Positions 44,241-56,394 of a stretch of DNA of 64,000 bases are shown one piece after another. The DNA is from Bilabrum cf. latius. Its lineage: Eukaryota > Bigyra: Bicosoecida > Bigyra > Bicosoecida. Numbering within the stretch: position 1 is the stretch's first letter; every line of letters starts with the position of its first letter. Location of the stretch: positions 558,001 through 622,000 of the forward strand of contig OZ237748.1 in NCBI GenBank assembly GCA_965178125.1. The letters are read 5' to 3'. A model generated the notes under the pieces. It saw only the letters and a program-made list of their open reading frames with translations, did no database searches and was not told where the DNA came from. The position numbers were made by a program, and so were the translations under genes.

Positions 44241-45420
44241 CCACTCGGTAGCAGACCCCGGCGGGGGGGGGGGGCGCATTTCAGGTACTATGTGACGAGT
44301 GGGAGGGGGGTGTCGATCGACCCCAAATCGCCGCCCCCCCCTCCCCCCTCCTAAATCTCGGCATTCAGCGCCAACCAGCCAGCAACGTCAACAATTGACC
44401 AACAATTATACAAATGTAGTGGCATTTAAAATGATTACAGCCCATAATACATCATTTTCGTGCCTGAATGGGGCAGTTCGGACTCCGGCACTTGTGGTCG
44501 CAACTTGCACTTGGGCAATCAGCAGCCAATCACAGGTACATCTGCGTCATTTTGACGCTTTTCTGCCATGTGGCCGATGCGTACAGAAAGCGCGCATTGG
44601 CACAAACTGCATATTTTAGAATATCTAAAGTTGAGTTGCAGTCGAACGGCCTAAAACTTAAACGGCCATGGGTATTCACACTTGTCGGGAGATGAGCAGC
44701 TCCCAAGGCTGCTGGTGCTTCGGCCTCAAAGGTCGCAGTTAAGGGAAAATGGTGCCACAGTTGAGGCTAAGGATACTAACGCTGGGCTGATCCCGACGCA
44801 CACACATATAATGGCACAGATAGCAAGCAATCCTTACGTCTTGGTATCCGTACCGGCGGTCCCAGGCACAGCCATGCAACGACTGTCATGCCAAGACCAA
44901 CGGAGGGCAAGGTTGACGAAAGGAGTGATGATGCAAAATCAAGCATAGCCTACAGCTGAGCAGCTGCGCGTGCATGGACAGATATGATGCCACCTGCTGC
45001 GAAAGAAGCACACGCTCTGCAGCGGCCCAGAACGTACGTCAAGGCTTTCGTCAATAATAGACTGCTTTATGGCTATTTATTGAGGATTCAAGTAGGCTAG
45101 GGGAGGCATAAGGTCAATATGGAGGTGAGTTAGGCAATATGCGACAGGAGGCGAAATTCGGAACAATACAGATTTTTGGAGTTGCGTATCAAATTTGCAC
45201 GACCTCCGAAACAACACCAAGGGAATGACATAATAATATGAAAACTGCCCAAGCAACTTATCTTCACATAAAAACATCATTTCTACCTTTATTTCTTGAA
45301 TTAGAGCATTGTGGGCCGAGATACAGGGGGGGGGGGGGCAAACGGCCCTCTGGGGTGATCGTCGGGGGGGGGGGGAATCGACCGCCCCCCCCCCCCACCC
45401 GCCGGGGTCTGCTCGGTAGT
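44241..45420. other. Spacer with an unassigned open frame
   Basis: Homopolymer G/C tracts lie near 44263, 44333, 45330 and 45365. A plus frame 44655-44990 is open with one TAG (44946), closing at TGA. It has no recognised domain. No ankyrin exon is present. Confidence 0.35.
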
Positions 45421-45853
45421 CTAGCAGCGGCCGGTGTGGGCGGAACTTATTTTGGCGCCGCGCACAGCTGGCGAGGCGCCCGGAATCCCCGGATCACGTC
45501 TGGGCCTCTGCGGCGGTCCATGTGGATGTAACAGTATATTTTACTGTGTCACTCCATTCAACTACTATACCAGTATGGTAGCCATTGGATTCGAAGGGTG
45601 TTGCCTACACTTGTTTGGTTGGACAACGAATATTGTGCGATGCACCGATGATGCAGTCAACTAGATCCATTTGGATTCATCCGTATACAGTCAGTTGTAG
45701 CAAGCAAGCAGTGGCCCGAGCTGCCATTCAAAGGCAAGCTCCAGCCCCAATTTCAAATTTCATGACCAAACACATCAGGCCTCTTTTTCCAGTAGCCTCC
45801 ATTTCTGCAGCTCGGCGACGACGGAAAAGCCCCCCACCGCCTCCCCTAGCTCC
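45421..45853. promoter_or_regulatory. Second copy of ankyrin 5' flank block
   Basis: Contains GGAACTTATTTTGGCGCCGC and the ATACAGTCAGTTGTAGCAAGC-like stretch also found at 12900-13110. Here it lies downstream of the kinase tail of G5 rather than upstream of a visible first exon. It could serve a gene on the right only if one exists; it may instead be a duplicated remnant. Confidence 0.3.
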
Positions 45854-47140
45854 CATCAATATCCTTGCCCGAACCTCCTCACCGCCTCCACCAGCTCCCC
45901 GCAGTCCTTGGTCATGCAAGCCGCAGACCCATCCGGCCCGTTCCCCCGCAGCAACACCTCCCGCCGCAGGAACCGGTCCCACAGGCTCGCCTCTCCTGGG
46001 ACACACCGCCGCTCGCCCCACCCGAACGCCCCATACGCCTCCTCCCCGATCGGCAGCCGCACCATGGGAGCAGGCCCCGCCAGGCCCCAGCACAATCCAG
46101 AAGCAGTCACGCCCTCCACCCCCCTGCGCCCCGCATCCACAGTCGCGCACTCCCGCAGCTGGCCTCAGACCAGCTCCACCAGCCCAGACCCACCCGCTCC
46201 AGCACTCGCTGCTGTCGTCGATGCAGCATCTACCGCTCCCGCCCCCGAAGCAGCCCCAGCACTGCCACCGCTGGACCCGCCCACCATCCCACCGCTCGCA
46301 GCCTCACCCTCCCCAGCCGCCCGATGCACCTGCTCCCAGCTCCCGGGCCCGTACAGCAGGGCTCGCAGCGCGGCAATGGCGCGCTCGGGCCGCAGCCGCT
46401 TGCTGGGCAGCGACTGCAGCAGCCCCCTCAGGATGGCCTCCAGCTCCCTGCCGGCCTGGGGCAGCCTCGGGATGGCAGAGTCCTTGTACAGCCTGTCGTT
46501 GCCGGGGAGGGCAGACGCAGCCGCATCCCCTTGCGCCAGCAGCCCCCACACGGTCTTGGCCGCGGCCCACGCATCGGACATCTCGTAGGCCTGGGCCAGC
46601 GTCTCGAGCGTCTTGCCCTTGGAATCGACATTCAGGGGCCGGGCGAGCCTGCGCATGGCCATGAGCTCGGGTGCCCTAGCACCGGGTGCACCTGTCGGGG
46701 CAAGCGCAGTCACATTGAAGGGAGCATGCGTGGATCCATCCCCCGCCTCTTCGAACACATCCCCGGGAGAAAGCAGCACCGCCCCTGCCTCCTGTCCCAA
46801 GTCCTCTTCCTCTTCCTCTTCCTCCTCGTACTGGCCAAGTGGGACACTTGCACCAGAGGGTAGTTCCGCCAGACCGCCCCCGAGCTCAGGGTCCAGTCCT
46901 CCCTGAGCTGCACTCTATAAATAGCTATGAGGAAGACGACGTGGCTATGGCCATTTCGGCCTGTTGCTGCTGCTGATTGTACCGGAACTGGCGGTCCAGC
47001 TCTGCGTTCCTGCCCCCGTTAAATAGCACACCACCCGCTCCGAAATCGCGCAGCACCAAGCGATTATCTCCAGCCAGGGAAAAGTTGTTCACTTTTATAT
47101 CCCTGTGGACCACACCTCTAGACAGCATCGATAAAAACAA
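45854..47140 (-). CDS. Protein kinase-like domain, 3' part of locus G5
   Basis: The exon near 46925-47120 has GVVHRDIKVNNF (catalytic loop HRDIKxxN) and LVLRDFGAGG (DFG). The next frame, 46165 to about 46890, has an acidic stretch (QYEEEEEEEEDLG), an APE-type box in APGARAPELM, YEMSDAWAAAKTVWGLL resembling subdomain IX, and PSKRLRPERAIAALR with the subdomain XI Arg. An in-frame TGA at 46165 is followed by more open frame. That part ends FLRREVLLRGNGPDGSAAC and VEAVRRFGQGY at TGA 45856, a C-terminus also seen in G1. The N-lobe is not clear, and an R1 remnant lies just upstream. The domain is either a real kinase with a short intron at 46165 or a decaying copy. Kinase activity is inferred from motifs only. 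Confidence 0.6.
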
Positions 47141-47151
47141 TTAGGCGGAAA

Positions 47152-47218
47152 AACGCGACCGCCCTGAAAGCTAAGCAACGTAGCGGGGACTGTGCGCCAA
47201 TAATAAACGATCTCGCAG
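47152..47218 (-). repeat. Diverged R1 remnant
   Basis: About 67 bp resembling the R1 end (CCGCCCTGAAAGCTAAGCAA and AACGATCTCGCAG). It is much more divergent than other copies, so it is an old insertion inside the kinase-coding region. Confidence 0.55.
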
Positions 47219-47254
47219 CCATATATCGCCATGGACTCGTAGTACCACCCCGAT

Positions 47255-47372
47255 GAGGAAGGCCCCCTTGAGGATGCCCTGCCGCGGCGCGGGCCATGGA
47301 CTTGTAGTACTGCCCCTGCGCCCCGATCGGGGGGGCCCCCTTGAGGATGCCCTGCCGCGGCGCGGGCCATGC
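47255..47372. repeat. Short tandem duplication in G5 tail
   Basis: Two adjacent copies of a segment of roughly 70 bp containing CCCCCTTGAGGATGCCCTGC and GCGCGGGCCATG. On the minus strand it repeats GQYYKSMARAAAGHPQGG-type residues in the +1 tail frame. Confidence 0.75.
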
Positions 47373-47439
47373 AGCAGAGTGCTTGCCGGGACCGATCCTG
47401 TATCCATTACCGCCAAATAACATCAACAATACAAGACTT

Positions 47440-50400
47440 TTACCGCCCCTTGGCCTCTTCCAACAACTTCGTGCACTCGTCATGCCCGCCTAGCCTCGCG
47501 GCCTCTACTGGGAGCACCTGTGTAGAGCTACCATCACCAATAGTCATAGTGCCATAGATCTCTAGCCCGCCAGCTAGCTTGCCTAGCTTCAGCCTCCTGG
47601 ACAATTCCATGGGCCTGCCCTCACTTGCTGCCTGGAACACCATCCCAGCGTCCCTCTTGGCCTCCACTGCCCGCCTCCAGCGGATGACTGTTGGGGCACG
47701 TGGTAAGATGAAGGCCCTGATCGTGGCAGCGGTTGCAGTGCGGCCCCTTGTGTCTGCATATTCCGCGGGAGTCATGCCGCCCTGCGAGATCGAGGAAGCG
47801 AGGGGGAGGGGAGGGCGCGGTGGGGGGAGGGGAGGAGGTATTCGAGGGGAGGGCGCGCGGGGGGGGGGCTAGGGGCGCATGTTTAATTGCGCAGCATGAC
47901 TGATAGATTCGAATCTAGAGATGCTGCAATGCATTCGAGCAAACTCACGCTGTTTTTGATGTACTTGCGGGCACCTGCCTCCATGAGGATGGTGGCGCAA
48001 GCGGTATGTCCAATGGATGCTGCCCAGTGGAGGGGAGTGTTTCCGTACTGCGGTTGAATCGGAGGGTTCTGTAAGGTCATGGGCCAACATGGAATATCTC
48101 AGGCAATTGCCCGGCCGATCGATCTTTCAGAGCTTGAAACCATGGAACAAACCTGCCACCGACGTGCCCGGCCAATGCGGCTGGACGTTCGCGAACGAAC
48201 CTTTGAACTTGCCCGGCAGCGGGCAAACTACTGCTGCCCACTGCCAGTGATCAGACTCTAATGCAGCCATCAAGACCGAAATGGCAGTTTTCCGCAGAAT
48301 TGATACATTGACGAAGTAATCCAAAGCCAAAAATACCCACTAATCCAATACACAAGAACACACATACATACAGGACCGATCCCCCCCTACATATATCTTT
48401 CTCGCCTTGTCTACCGCGTTTACGTCACCCCCGTTTTCAAGTAGCATCCTTAGGCAGTCAGATCGGCCAGACTAGGAAGCCGCATGGACGGGTGTACTGC
48501 CATACTGCGGTGGGGGGATGGTGAAACAAATGTAAATGAGCCTTGGCAAAGCGACCACAAGCTCCCGGTAGCGGAACAGATGTGACCAATCAGAAACGGC
48601 GTCAAATCCCATCGAAGGGCTCTACACTCGAGAGCACGCCGGTGGGTCCTAACCATAATACTATACCATACTTTTCTACAGCCCGAGATACACGCACAAG
48701 TGTACAGCCCCAATCCGTCAACGAATCGGAAGCACCGCGAAGTGACCTATCAGTCGGACCCGGGAAAGGGCAACCTCAAGCAGAATAGACACACACACCC
48801 ATCCAACATTCAAGCACACAAGCAAGACTAACTTCTCCCTCGATATCCATCTCACCTTATCCACCGCATTCACGTCTCCCCCATTTTTAATCAACATCTG
48901 CAGACAGTCCTTGCGCCCCCACGTGGAAGCCACATGAGCCGCTGTGTAGCTCTACGGAGGGAGGAGCAGGGGGTGTGCCTTAGAAGGGTACGGATGGGGA
49001 TGAAGATTTGTGTGCATGAGGCGGGTGAAGGGGGAGCGGGCTTTGACACGGACAGGTGGGAGTGGCTCTAAGCCCTAGGAGCGCAGTCACAGGATGCATT
49101 CCCGCGCGAGAGACACAATCAAAAACATCAACATCCATGCAAACATTCACCCATCTTCCTATCAAGAGATACCATTCCGGTAAGGACTGGTCCCGGCCTC
49201 TAAATCCGCATGTCAGCTGAGATAGCCAGGGGACCCTTCAAGACAAGTCCACCAGCTTGATCGCACCAATGCCATACAATACATGTATTGTCTAGTACCA
49301 ACTCATAAAACTATTTCCACTGGAGGTGCAAGCCAGGCAATAAGGAGCCAGCAAGGGGTTGTGTTGACAACTGACCTCTCAAGCTAACTTAAGTATCCCG
49401 AATATCACCTACAAGCCGCCTACGAGCATGCTGGTGAAGAGCTCGTCACGATGCTAGACCTGACCCCTCCTGTCAATGATATAGCACACCGCTCCATAAC
49501 ATCAATTACAGAGCCAACTGCATGCTATGCCAACGGGTGCGAGCCTGGATCAACACCCGATGGAGTATCCGCCACCGCTGCCCCCTTCGCGAACGAGGCA
49601 GCTAGATAGTGCCCGGTGGCGCACAGCATTGATCGACTCAGAGCCCAATCGTGCGCCAACAGTAAATGGACATAGATTTTGTACGCCATACTACAGCCAA
49701 ACAACATCGGCACATCTGCCAACAAGTCGCAGCCGCCCTCTCTGGCAGTCAGCCTTCCTCTCTCACCTTGTTTGAAGCGTTAACGTTGGCGCCCCTCTCG
49801 ATGAGCAACTTCAAGCAGTCCGTCTTGCCTCTCAATACTGCGTAATATGCTGCCGTCAGACCATACTGCGATGCACCAAAGAAAAATGAACCATTGGTAG
49901 GTAGGTAGCCGTGGGTGCAGCAATTGTGGACTATCATTCGATCACTAGCAAGCTCTTTAACAACGAATACATGGACCTACTGCTCTATACGCCGACAATA
50001 TTGCAGATGCATTCACAAAGCCCGGCCAGTTCTACTCAATCACACCATGTCTTTGGAATTGACCTTCTTTCCCGAATCCAGGCAGGCCCTCAGGTCGTCC
50101 ACCTTGCCATTTCCGGCTGCTGTCATGTGCGCGAATACCCTACGAGATTTAGAAACAAACTATTTAAACTGTATGAATCGCGTCAAACATATTCATGTGA
50201 ATTGAATCGACAAAGAGATATCAATGCACCACGAGGATGTAACAGCATTGTATGCCATCACACTCCATATGCTGAACCGCTAATAAGATCATGACATTGA
50301 CTAAATATGTTTATCTTACATTTCAAACTATTACCACAACCAGACCGGTGCCTCCTAAGCAGGTTGTAAATGGCCAATGGGCTGGGCCAGCGGTAGATCT
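47440..50400 (-). CDS. Ankyrin repeat locus G5 (ankyrin part)
   Basis: Exons: donor of the first exon near 50320, E-like exon from 50046, D 49767-49865, C 48856-48951, a second C 48406-48504, B 47949-48047 and A 47440-47781. The C exon at 48406 uses a GC donor (AAG|GCGAGA) instead of GT. TAG is in frame at 48472. A ends EEAKGR-TAA, so the usual TAG is a Lys codon here. The +1 frame from the same point (KRPRGGKSLVLLMLFGGNG, with YRIGPG) is open for over 110 codons toward the kinase exons. I infer an ankyrin-kinase fusion. Confidence 0.68.
48184..48206. repeat. TTCGCGAA palindrome, copy 4
   Basis: GTTCGCGAAC core with only partial arms; located in the G5 intron between B and C. Confidence 0.7.
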
Positions 50401-50905
50401 AGCGCTAGCGTTAGCGGAACCTAATTAGGCGCCACGCGCGGCCGGCGAGGTGCCCGGATCACATCTGGGCCTCTGTCGCAGTCGATGTAGATTAAATTGT
50501 CTTTCAACTGTGTCACTGATTTTAAATACTACATTTGTATCGACAAGCGCCATGCATCGATTGATGCAGGATGGTCGACTTCGGTCAGGTGCCGCCGACC
50601 GCGCGTGAACATGCCCGTCTTCAAGTTGCTGGGCCCGCACTACGATTGTGTGAAATTATTTTCAAGCTTAAATCACGTAGTGGCAGCAAGTCTCTAGCTA
50701 GCCCGTCCAAAGCAGGTATTGCGCACTGGCCCTCTCTAGCTAGCCCGTCTAAACGTGCTCGCGGCCGTCTGCAGGCCGTCCCAGCGGCTGCAGCCGCATG
50801 TCCAAGGATAAATCATCTTGTTCAATTGCATATACATTGCATGAACTGCATGGGGTACCCCCTACCGGGCGAAGAAGTGCGGAGGTTTGCCCCGCTCGGG
50901 TCCCG
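49409..50905. repeat. Segmental duplication, copy 2
   Basis: Near-identical to 39484-40900. Beyond 50905 the two copies differ by a ~190-bp insert here that contains a small foldback element. Confidence 0.85.
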
Positions 50906-50948
50906 CCCAGGGGTCTTGCCATTTAAGGTCTTATGTGCCAAAATCGGT

Positions 50949-51014
50949 AACTGGTACTTAACTGATAACCAATTAACAGCCGAAAATGCGTGAAATTTTT
51001 ACCAGTTACCGTTC
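50949..51014. mobile_element. Small foldback element
   Basis: CGGTAACTGGTA and its exact reverse complement TACCAGTTACCG are separated by about 42 bp. The sequence is absent from the equivalent place near 40930. This fits a miniature inverted-repeat insertion, perhaps within a larger ~190-bp insert. Confidence 0.6.
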
Positions 51015-51322
51015 AAATTTAAAAGGAATCTTTTAGGCTCCTGAGAGCTCACATTCACGCACAAAACAACCCCAATGTGGCAAAACAACCCCGCTGCGGC
51101 CCCGGCAGGCCGCGCCAGGCCGTCGCTCCCGCCCCCCCTCCTCCCAGCCGTGGCTCTCGCAAATATCTCTTGATCATCCACTGCCTTTCACGACGGCACC
51201 CCCCTTCGGGTCGATCTGCGAAAGGACCAGTGCAGGGGGGTCGGACCGCTTCGAGGCGTCCGCTGGGTCGTACTCGTCCTCGCTGGACCCACGCCATGCC
51301 CTTGCCCGCCACGGCTAGTCGC

Positions 51323-54300
51323 TCAGCCATTCAACTTCCACCCCCGCCTTTTCCCCCTTGCATTCACCCCTTCCCCCTTCTGCCGATCGTCTGCCCTTTG
51401 ATGGCACCGCCCGAGGCAGAGTTCGAGCCACTCGCAGGGGCGGCATCCGATTGCTACTGCTTCCCCTGCCTCCGCCTCGAGGGCTGCCCGGTGACCCACC
51501 AGCGCGGCCCGCAACAGAGGGGCCCGCCGGTGCTCGGCCTCGCACAGCCGCAGCCGCCGCTTCTGCACCGACGCTTCCACAACGTAAACGGACCCGCCCC
51601 CCGCGGGATTCTCCTCCTCACCAGCCTAGACCTCATCCCTAGGCCTCTTGCAGCAGCTTCACGCAATCGTCGTGCCCACCCAGCCTCGCGGCCTCCAGTG
51701 GAAGCACCAGCCTAGAGCTCCCACTGTCATGCATCGCTATCCCCTTGATCTCCAACCCACCTGCCAGCGTGCCCAGCCTCAGCCTCCTTGCCAGCTCCAT
51801 GGGCCTGCCCTCACTCGCTGCCCTGAACACCATCCCAGCATCCCTCTTAGCCTCCACTGCCCGCCTCTAAAGAATCACTATTCGGACTTGAAAGGGGATG
51901 AACGACCGGACGGCAGCAGTGGTTTCAGACTTGCCCCTTGATTCTGACACTTCAGTGGGAGTCTCGCCTCTCTGCTTGATCAAAGGAAGCGACAGAGAGA
52001 GGAGGGGTCATGTGGTCAAAGATGCACGGGGAGTGGATTCGTGCGTGGGAGTGTCCTTCGATTCATCTGGCAGAGTGATGCACATTTGGGAATCAAGAGC
52101 TGTTTCGGTGCATCTGTGGAAGCTCACGTTGTTCATGATGTCCCTGCGGGCCCCTGCCTCCATGAGCATGGTGGCGCAGGCGGTATGGCCAGAGTACGCT
52201 GCCCTGTGAAGGGGAGTGTCTCCATGCTGCGGTTGAATCGGAGGGTTCTGAAAGGTCATGATGCAACATGGATTGTCTCAGGCAATTGCCCGGCCGATTG
52301 ATCTTAGAGTTTGAATCTATGCAACACATATTCCATCGATGTGCAAGGCGTGGTGCGGCAGTGGTCCGGAAGCAGCGAGCCGATTCCGAGAGGCAGCGCC
52401 AGGTGGGCTGCCACACCACCACTAACGGCAATCCAACCAAACACATACATAGCTTTGAATCCATTGCGGCTCCAGACTAGGCAGTGCCGATTAAGACGGG
52501 CTGCATCCACAGAGTTCAGTTGCTGTTCTCAAACGACTACAGAAAACTGATCATACAGCATCCAGTTGCGCTGCCAGCAAGCTCCACGCACACAAAGTAA
52601 TTTGATACAGGATCCACATACAAACCAACCAAGCAAATTGATTTGACTTGCCAAGCAGCCCAACATTCTGTGCCATTGGTATACTACTAGTTCCGGGATA
52701 AGAGCTCATTGCTCAGCTCAAAGACCAGTGATAGCGTGCCAAATACTGGTATACGACCCGCGAACCATGGACGCCAAGAAGCAAGCATCACGAGTGGAAT
52801 CCGAAAAGAAAGGAGAATAGAGAAAAAATTGCTCCAGAAAGGCGATCCGATGCGACCATTCGGATACAGAGTCGAATCCGATCGCAGGATTGCGCTTCCA
52901 AAACCACGCCGATGGGTCCAAACCATGATACCATATCATACCTACATCCCGAGATACGCGAACTAGTGTCCAGCCCCAAGCCGTACACGCAGCGGGAGCG
53001 TCGCGAAGGGACCTGCCAGCGGGTCTCGGACCCGGGAGCGGGCAATTCCAAGCCGGACAGACACACACACCCATCCAACTCACAAGCATACACACATAAG
53101 ACCAACCTCTCCCTCAACATATTTCTCTCTATCTCACCTTGTTTACCGCATTCACGCCCCCCCCATTTTCAAGCAGCACCCGAAGACAATCATAGCGCCC
53201 ATAGTTGGATGCCCAATGAACCGGTGTCCAGCCAAACTGCGGTGGGGGGATGGGAGATAGGGGGTGGGGGGGAGCAGGGGGTGTGCTTGGGATGGGTGTG
53301 GGTCTGGATGTGTGTGTGTGGATGTGTGTGTGCATGGGGCGGGTGATGGGGGTGTGAGGGGGGTGTTGGGACGGACCGGTGGGAGTCGCTCTGGGCCCTA
53401 GAGGTGTAGTCCTCGGGTCGATTCCCGCTCGAGGGACAAAATCAATAAAATCAAAACCAATCCAAACATACATCAATCTTCCTATCAGCCCATTCCATCA
53501 CGACAGGGACCGGTCCCGGCATCTGAATCCGCCTGGGGGCTGAGATAGCCGGGGGGCCCTCTTGCGGGACGGGCAGTGGCCGCATCGCCAGCTGTGCAGG
53601 CCCTGAAAGACAAACGACGCAAATTAATAACATCTTTGTCATACTATGTATGTACTGATTAGTGCAAACTCATTGAACTCCGCCCATCGGAGGCGCAAGC
53701 CAGGCAATGAGGATCGATCTGAATGCTCGTCACACAGGCCAATCCTGTTCTCCCCCGGGGAGCTGCCATCGATCGACAACCAACCTTGAACAAAGGAAGT
53801 ATATAAAGTCGACCAAGCAATCGGCGTTCTCTTCGAAAAACTAGACACGACCCCGGTGAATCTGCATCCCGCAAGCCACCACTCACCTGCCCCTACCAGC
53901 ACGGCCAGCCGGGCGGGGCTGAGCGATGGCAAGGGTGCCTCGCACCACTACTTGAAGACAAACATGGTCACATTATACTAGCATACCTTCGACCGCATCC
54001 ACAAGACAGCAAAAAAACAATCACTCCTCCTCTTGAGACCTCGTCAGTCACCACCGGGGAGCACCTGCTCGGGGGCCCGGCCCGGCTCGATCGACGAGGA
54101 GCTAGGTAGATGTCATGTCAGCCACTTGAACGGGTACAAATAGTATAATAAACTCTCAAGCCAACTATAATATCCCAAGTACCGTCCACAACCCGCCCTG
54201 TTGCAAGGTAGCCTCTCCCTCTCACGTTGTCGGCAGCGTTCACGTTGGCGCCCCTCTCGATGAGCACCCTCAGGCAGTCCGTCTTGCCATTGTATGCAGC

Positions 54301-54324
54301 GAAGTATGCAGCTGTCCTACCATG
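51323..54324 (-). CDS. Ankyrin repeat locus G6
   Basis: Exons: D 54226-54324, C 53138-53236, B 52128-52226 and A 51633-51971, with 99-nt one-repeat exons. A has TAG at 51867, where paralogues have TGG (CWRRAV), and ends QEA-TAG-GGA-TGA. A candidate F exon (SPARLAVL) lies near 53890-53940. The +1 tail RPRDEVQAGEEENPAGGG continues to LCEAEHRRAPLLRAA, then loses the frame by one base relative to G4 and stops at TGA 51323. No E exon is seen. The place where it would lie is filled by the 481-bp triplication. Confidence 0.68.
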
Positions 54325-54347
54325 CTGCAATGCACTAAAGAAAAATT

Positions 54348-55744
54348 AAACCGTTGGTAGAAAGCCGTGGATGGCATTGAGACCCCGAAGGAAGGGGGCA
54401 ACCTGGTGGCGGGGGGTGAAGATCCGCTGATGGCCAGGCGAGTAGAAGAAGAGGTGTATGTCAATGTCATGTACGCACACCATTGCACCTGAATCAAATA
54501 AGCTTCCCCGACTTGCCCCCTAATTTAGCTCGCCGATGAATCGATGGCGTGCATCAGGTCTCCAATGGTGGATCGCAGTCATACCATCACTGGTGAGCTC
54601 GGTGACAGTCTGTGCGTAAACCTTCTGGCCTTCTGGTCGAATTCGGCTGCAGCCGCATGTCCAAGGATGCAGCCTGTTGTTGCATTGTAATTCTATCGCA
54701 TGGACTGCATGGAGCACCCCCAACCTGGCGAGAGAGTTCGGGGGTTTGCCCGGAACGGGTCCAGCCACCCCAATACGGCACTGGCAGGCCACGCCAGTCC
54801 GTTGCTCCCACCCCCCCCCCCCCCCCTTAAACCGTTGGTAGAAAGCCGTGGATGGCATTGAGACCCCGAAGGAAGGGGGCAACCTGGTGGCGGGGGGTGA
54901 AGATCCGCTGATGGCCAGGCGAGTAGAAGAAGAGGTGTATGTCAATGTCATGTACGCACACCATTGCACCTGAATCAAATAAGCTTCCCCGACTTGCCCC
55001 CTAATTTAGCTCGCCGATGAATCGATGGCGTGCATCAGGTCTCCAATGGTGGATCGCAGTCATACCATCACTGGTGAGCTCGGTGACAGTCTGTGCGCAA
55101 ACCTTCTGGCCTTCTGGTCGAATTCGGCTGCAGCCGCATGTCCAAGGATGCAGCCTGTTGTTGCATTGTAATTCTATCGCATGGACTGCATGGAGCACCC
55201 CCAACCTGGCGAGAGAGTTCGGGGGTTTGCCCGGAACGGGTCCAGCCACCCCAATACGGCACTGGCAGGCCACGCCAGTCCGTTGCTCCCACCCCCCCCC
55301 CCCCCCCCTTAAACCGTTGGTAGAAAGCCGTGGATGGCATTGAGACCCCGAAGGAAGGGGGCAACCTGGTGGCGGGGGGTGAAGATCCGCTGATGGCCAG
55401 GCGAGTAGAAGAAGAGGTGTATGTCAATGTCATGTACGCACACCATTGCACCTGAATCAAATAAGCTTCCCCGACTTGCCCCCTAATTTAGCTCGCCGAT
55501 GAATCGATGGCGTGCATCAGGTCTCCAATGGTGGATCGCAGTCATACCATCACTGGTGAGCTCGGTGACAGTCTGTGCGCAAACCTTCTGGCCTTCTGGT
55601 CGAATTCGGCTGCAGCCGCATGTCCAAGGATGCAGCCTGTTGTTGCATTGTAATTCTATCGCATGGACTGCATGGAGCACCCCCAACCTGGCGAGAGAGT
55701 TCGGGGGTTTGCCCGGAACGGGTCCAGCCACCCCAATACGGCAC
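54348..55744. repeat. 481-bp unit in three tandem copies
   Basis: Units start at 54348, 54829 and 55311 with AAACCGTTGGTAGAAAGCCG. Copies 1 and 2 end in C tracts of about 16-18 bases that abut the next unit, and copy 3 is cut at about 55744. The copies are almost identical (one T/C near 54617). Each holds upstream intron and flank sequence of the G6 family but no E exon. Confidence 0.93.
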
Positions 55745-56394
55745 TTGGTATTAAGGAGACAGAGTCTGATTCGTTGTTGACGTCAAATGAGATGATAAGC
55801 GTCTGTGCGATGAGGATGGCTCTGCGAAGAAGGAGAACGCCGCAACACCTTGTCCGTAGGTGGGAAGAGGAATTGTAGCGTTAGACATCGTAATCTGATT
55901 AACGGAAGAGGCAGGCCACGAAGAGTGGAGGTTGGCATTTCTCCAGTCAATCGCCTCCATTCGGGGTGGAAGAGCTCAGGACTGACAGATCGTCTTGAAT
56001 TCTTTTCCCACCCGCCCGGGCCCGGAGAATTCGTTGTGTGTCTCCGCTGGTGGACAAATCCATCGGTGGATTCAGGCACATGGCGACGGCTCTGTGTTCG
56101 AAGCTTTCATGGAAGTCACGATGTCAGGCAGGCCACGCCAGGCCGTTGCTCCCCTCCCCCACCCCAGAGCCGGCAGGGCGCTCAGATGCCTTCCTCTGGG
56201 TTAGGCAGCAAGGGAGACTTCTTCCCTCCGATCGTGCCGAGCGCCTCAAGCTGCTTGTTGGCCAACACAGCCGCCGCCCCCCTGGCCGCCCGAGGCGCGA
56301 CCTCCGCGTCTCCTCCCTTGGCATCGATCTGCGCCTCGGAATCGGGAATCACCTCTATCCATCCTTGTCGCCCGCCATTGAGGCTGCCGTGTCC
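55745..56394. other. Unassigned region left of G7
   Basis: Long open frames exist on both strands because the DNA is GC-rich, but I recognise no domain. The minus strand may carry the end of the G7 tail. Confidence 0.35.

Noticed and set aside
48855-48960. TAG at the Gln of PPQYG-like starts of C exons as evidence for recoding
   Set aside because: On re-reading, the CAG or TAG before the repeat is most simply the 3' splice site AG, so these cases were not counted as in-frame TAG.
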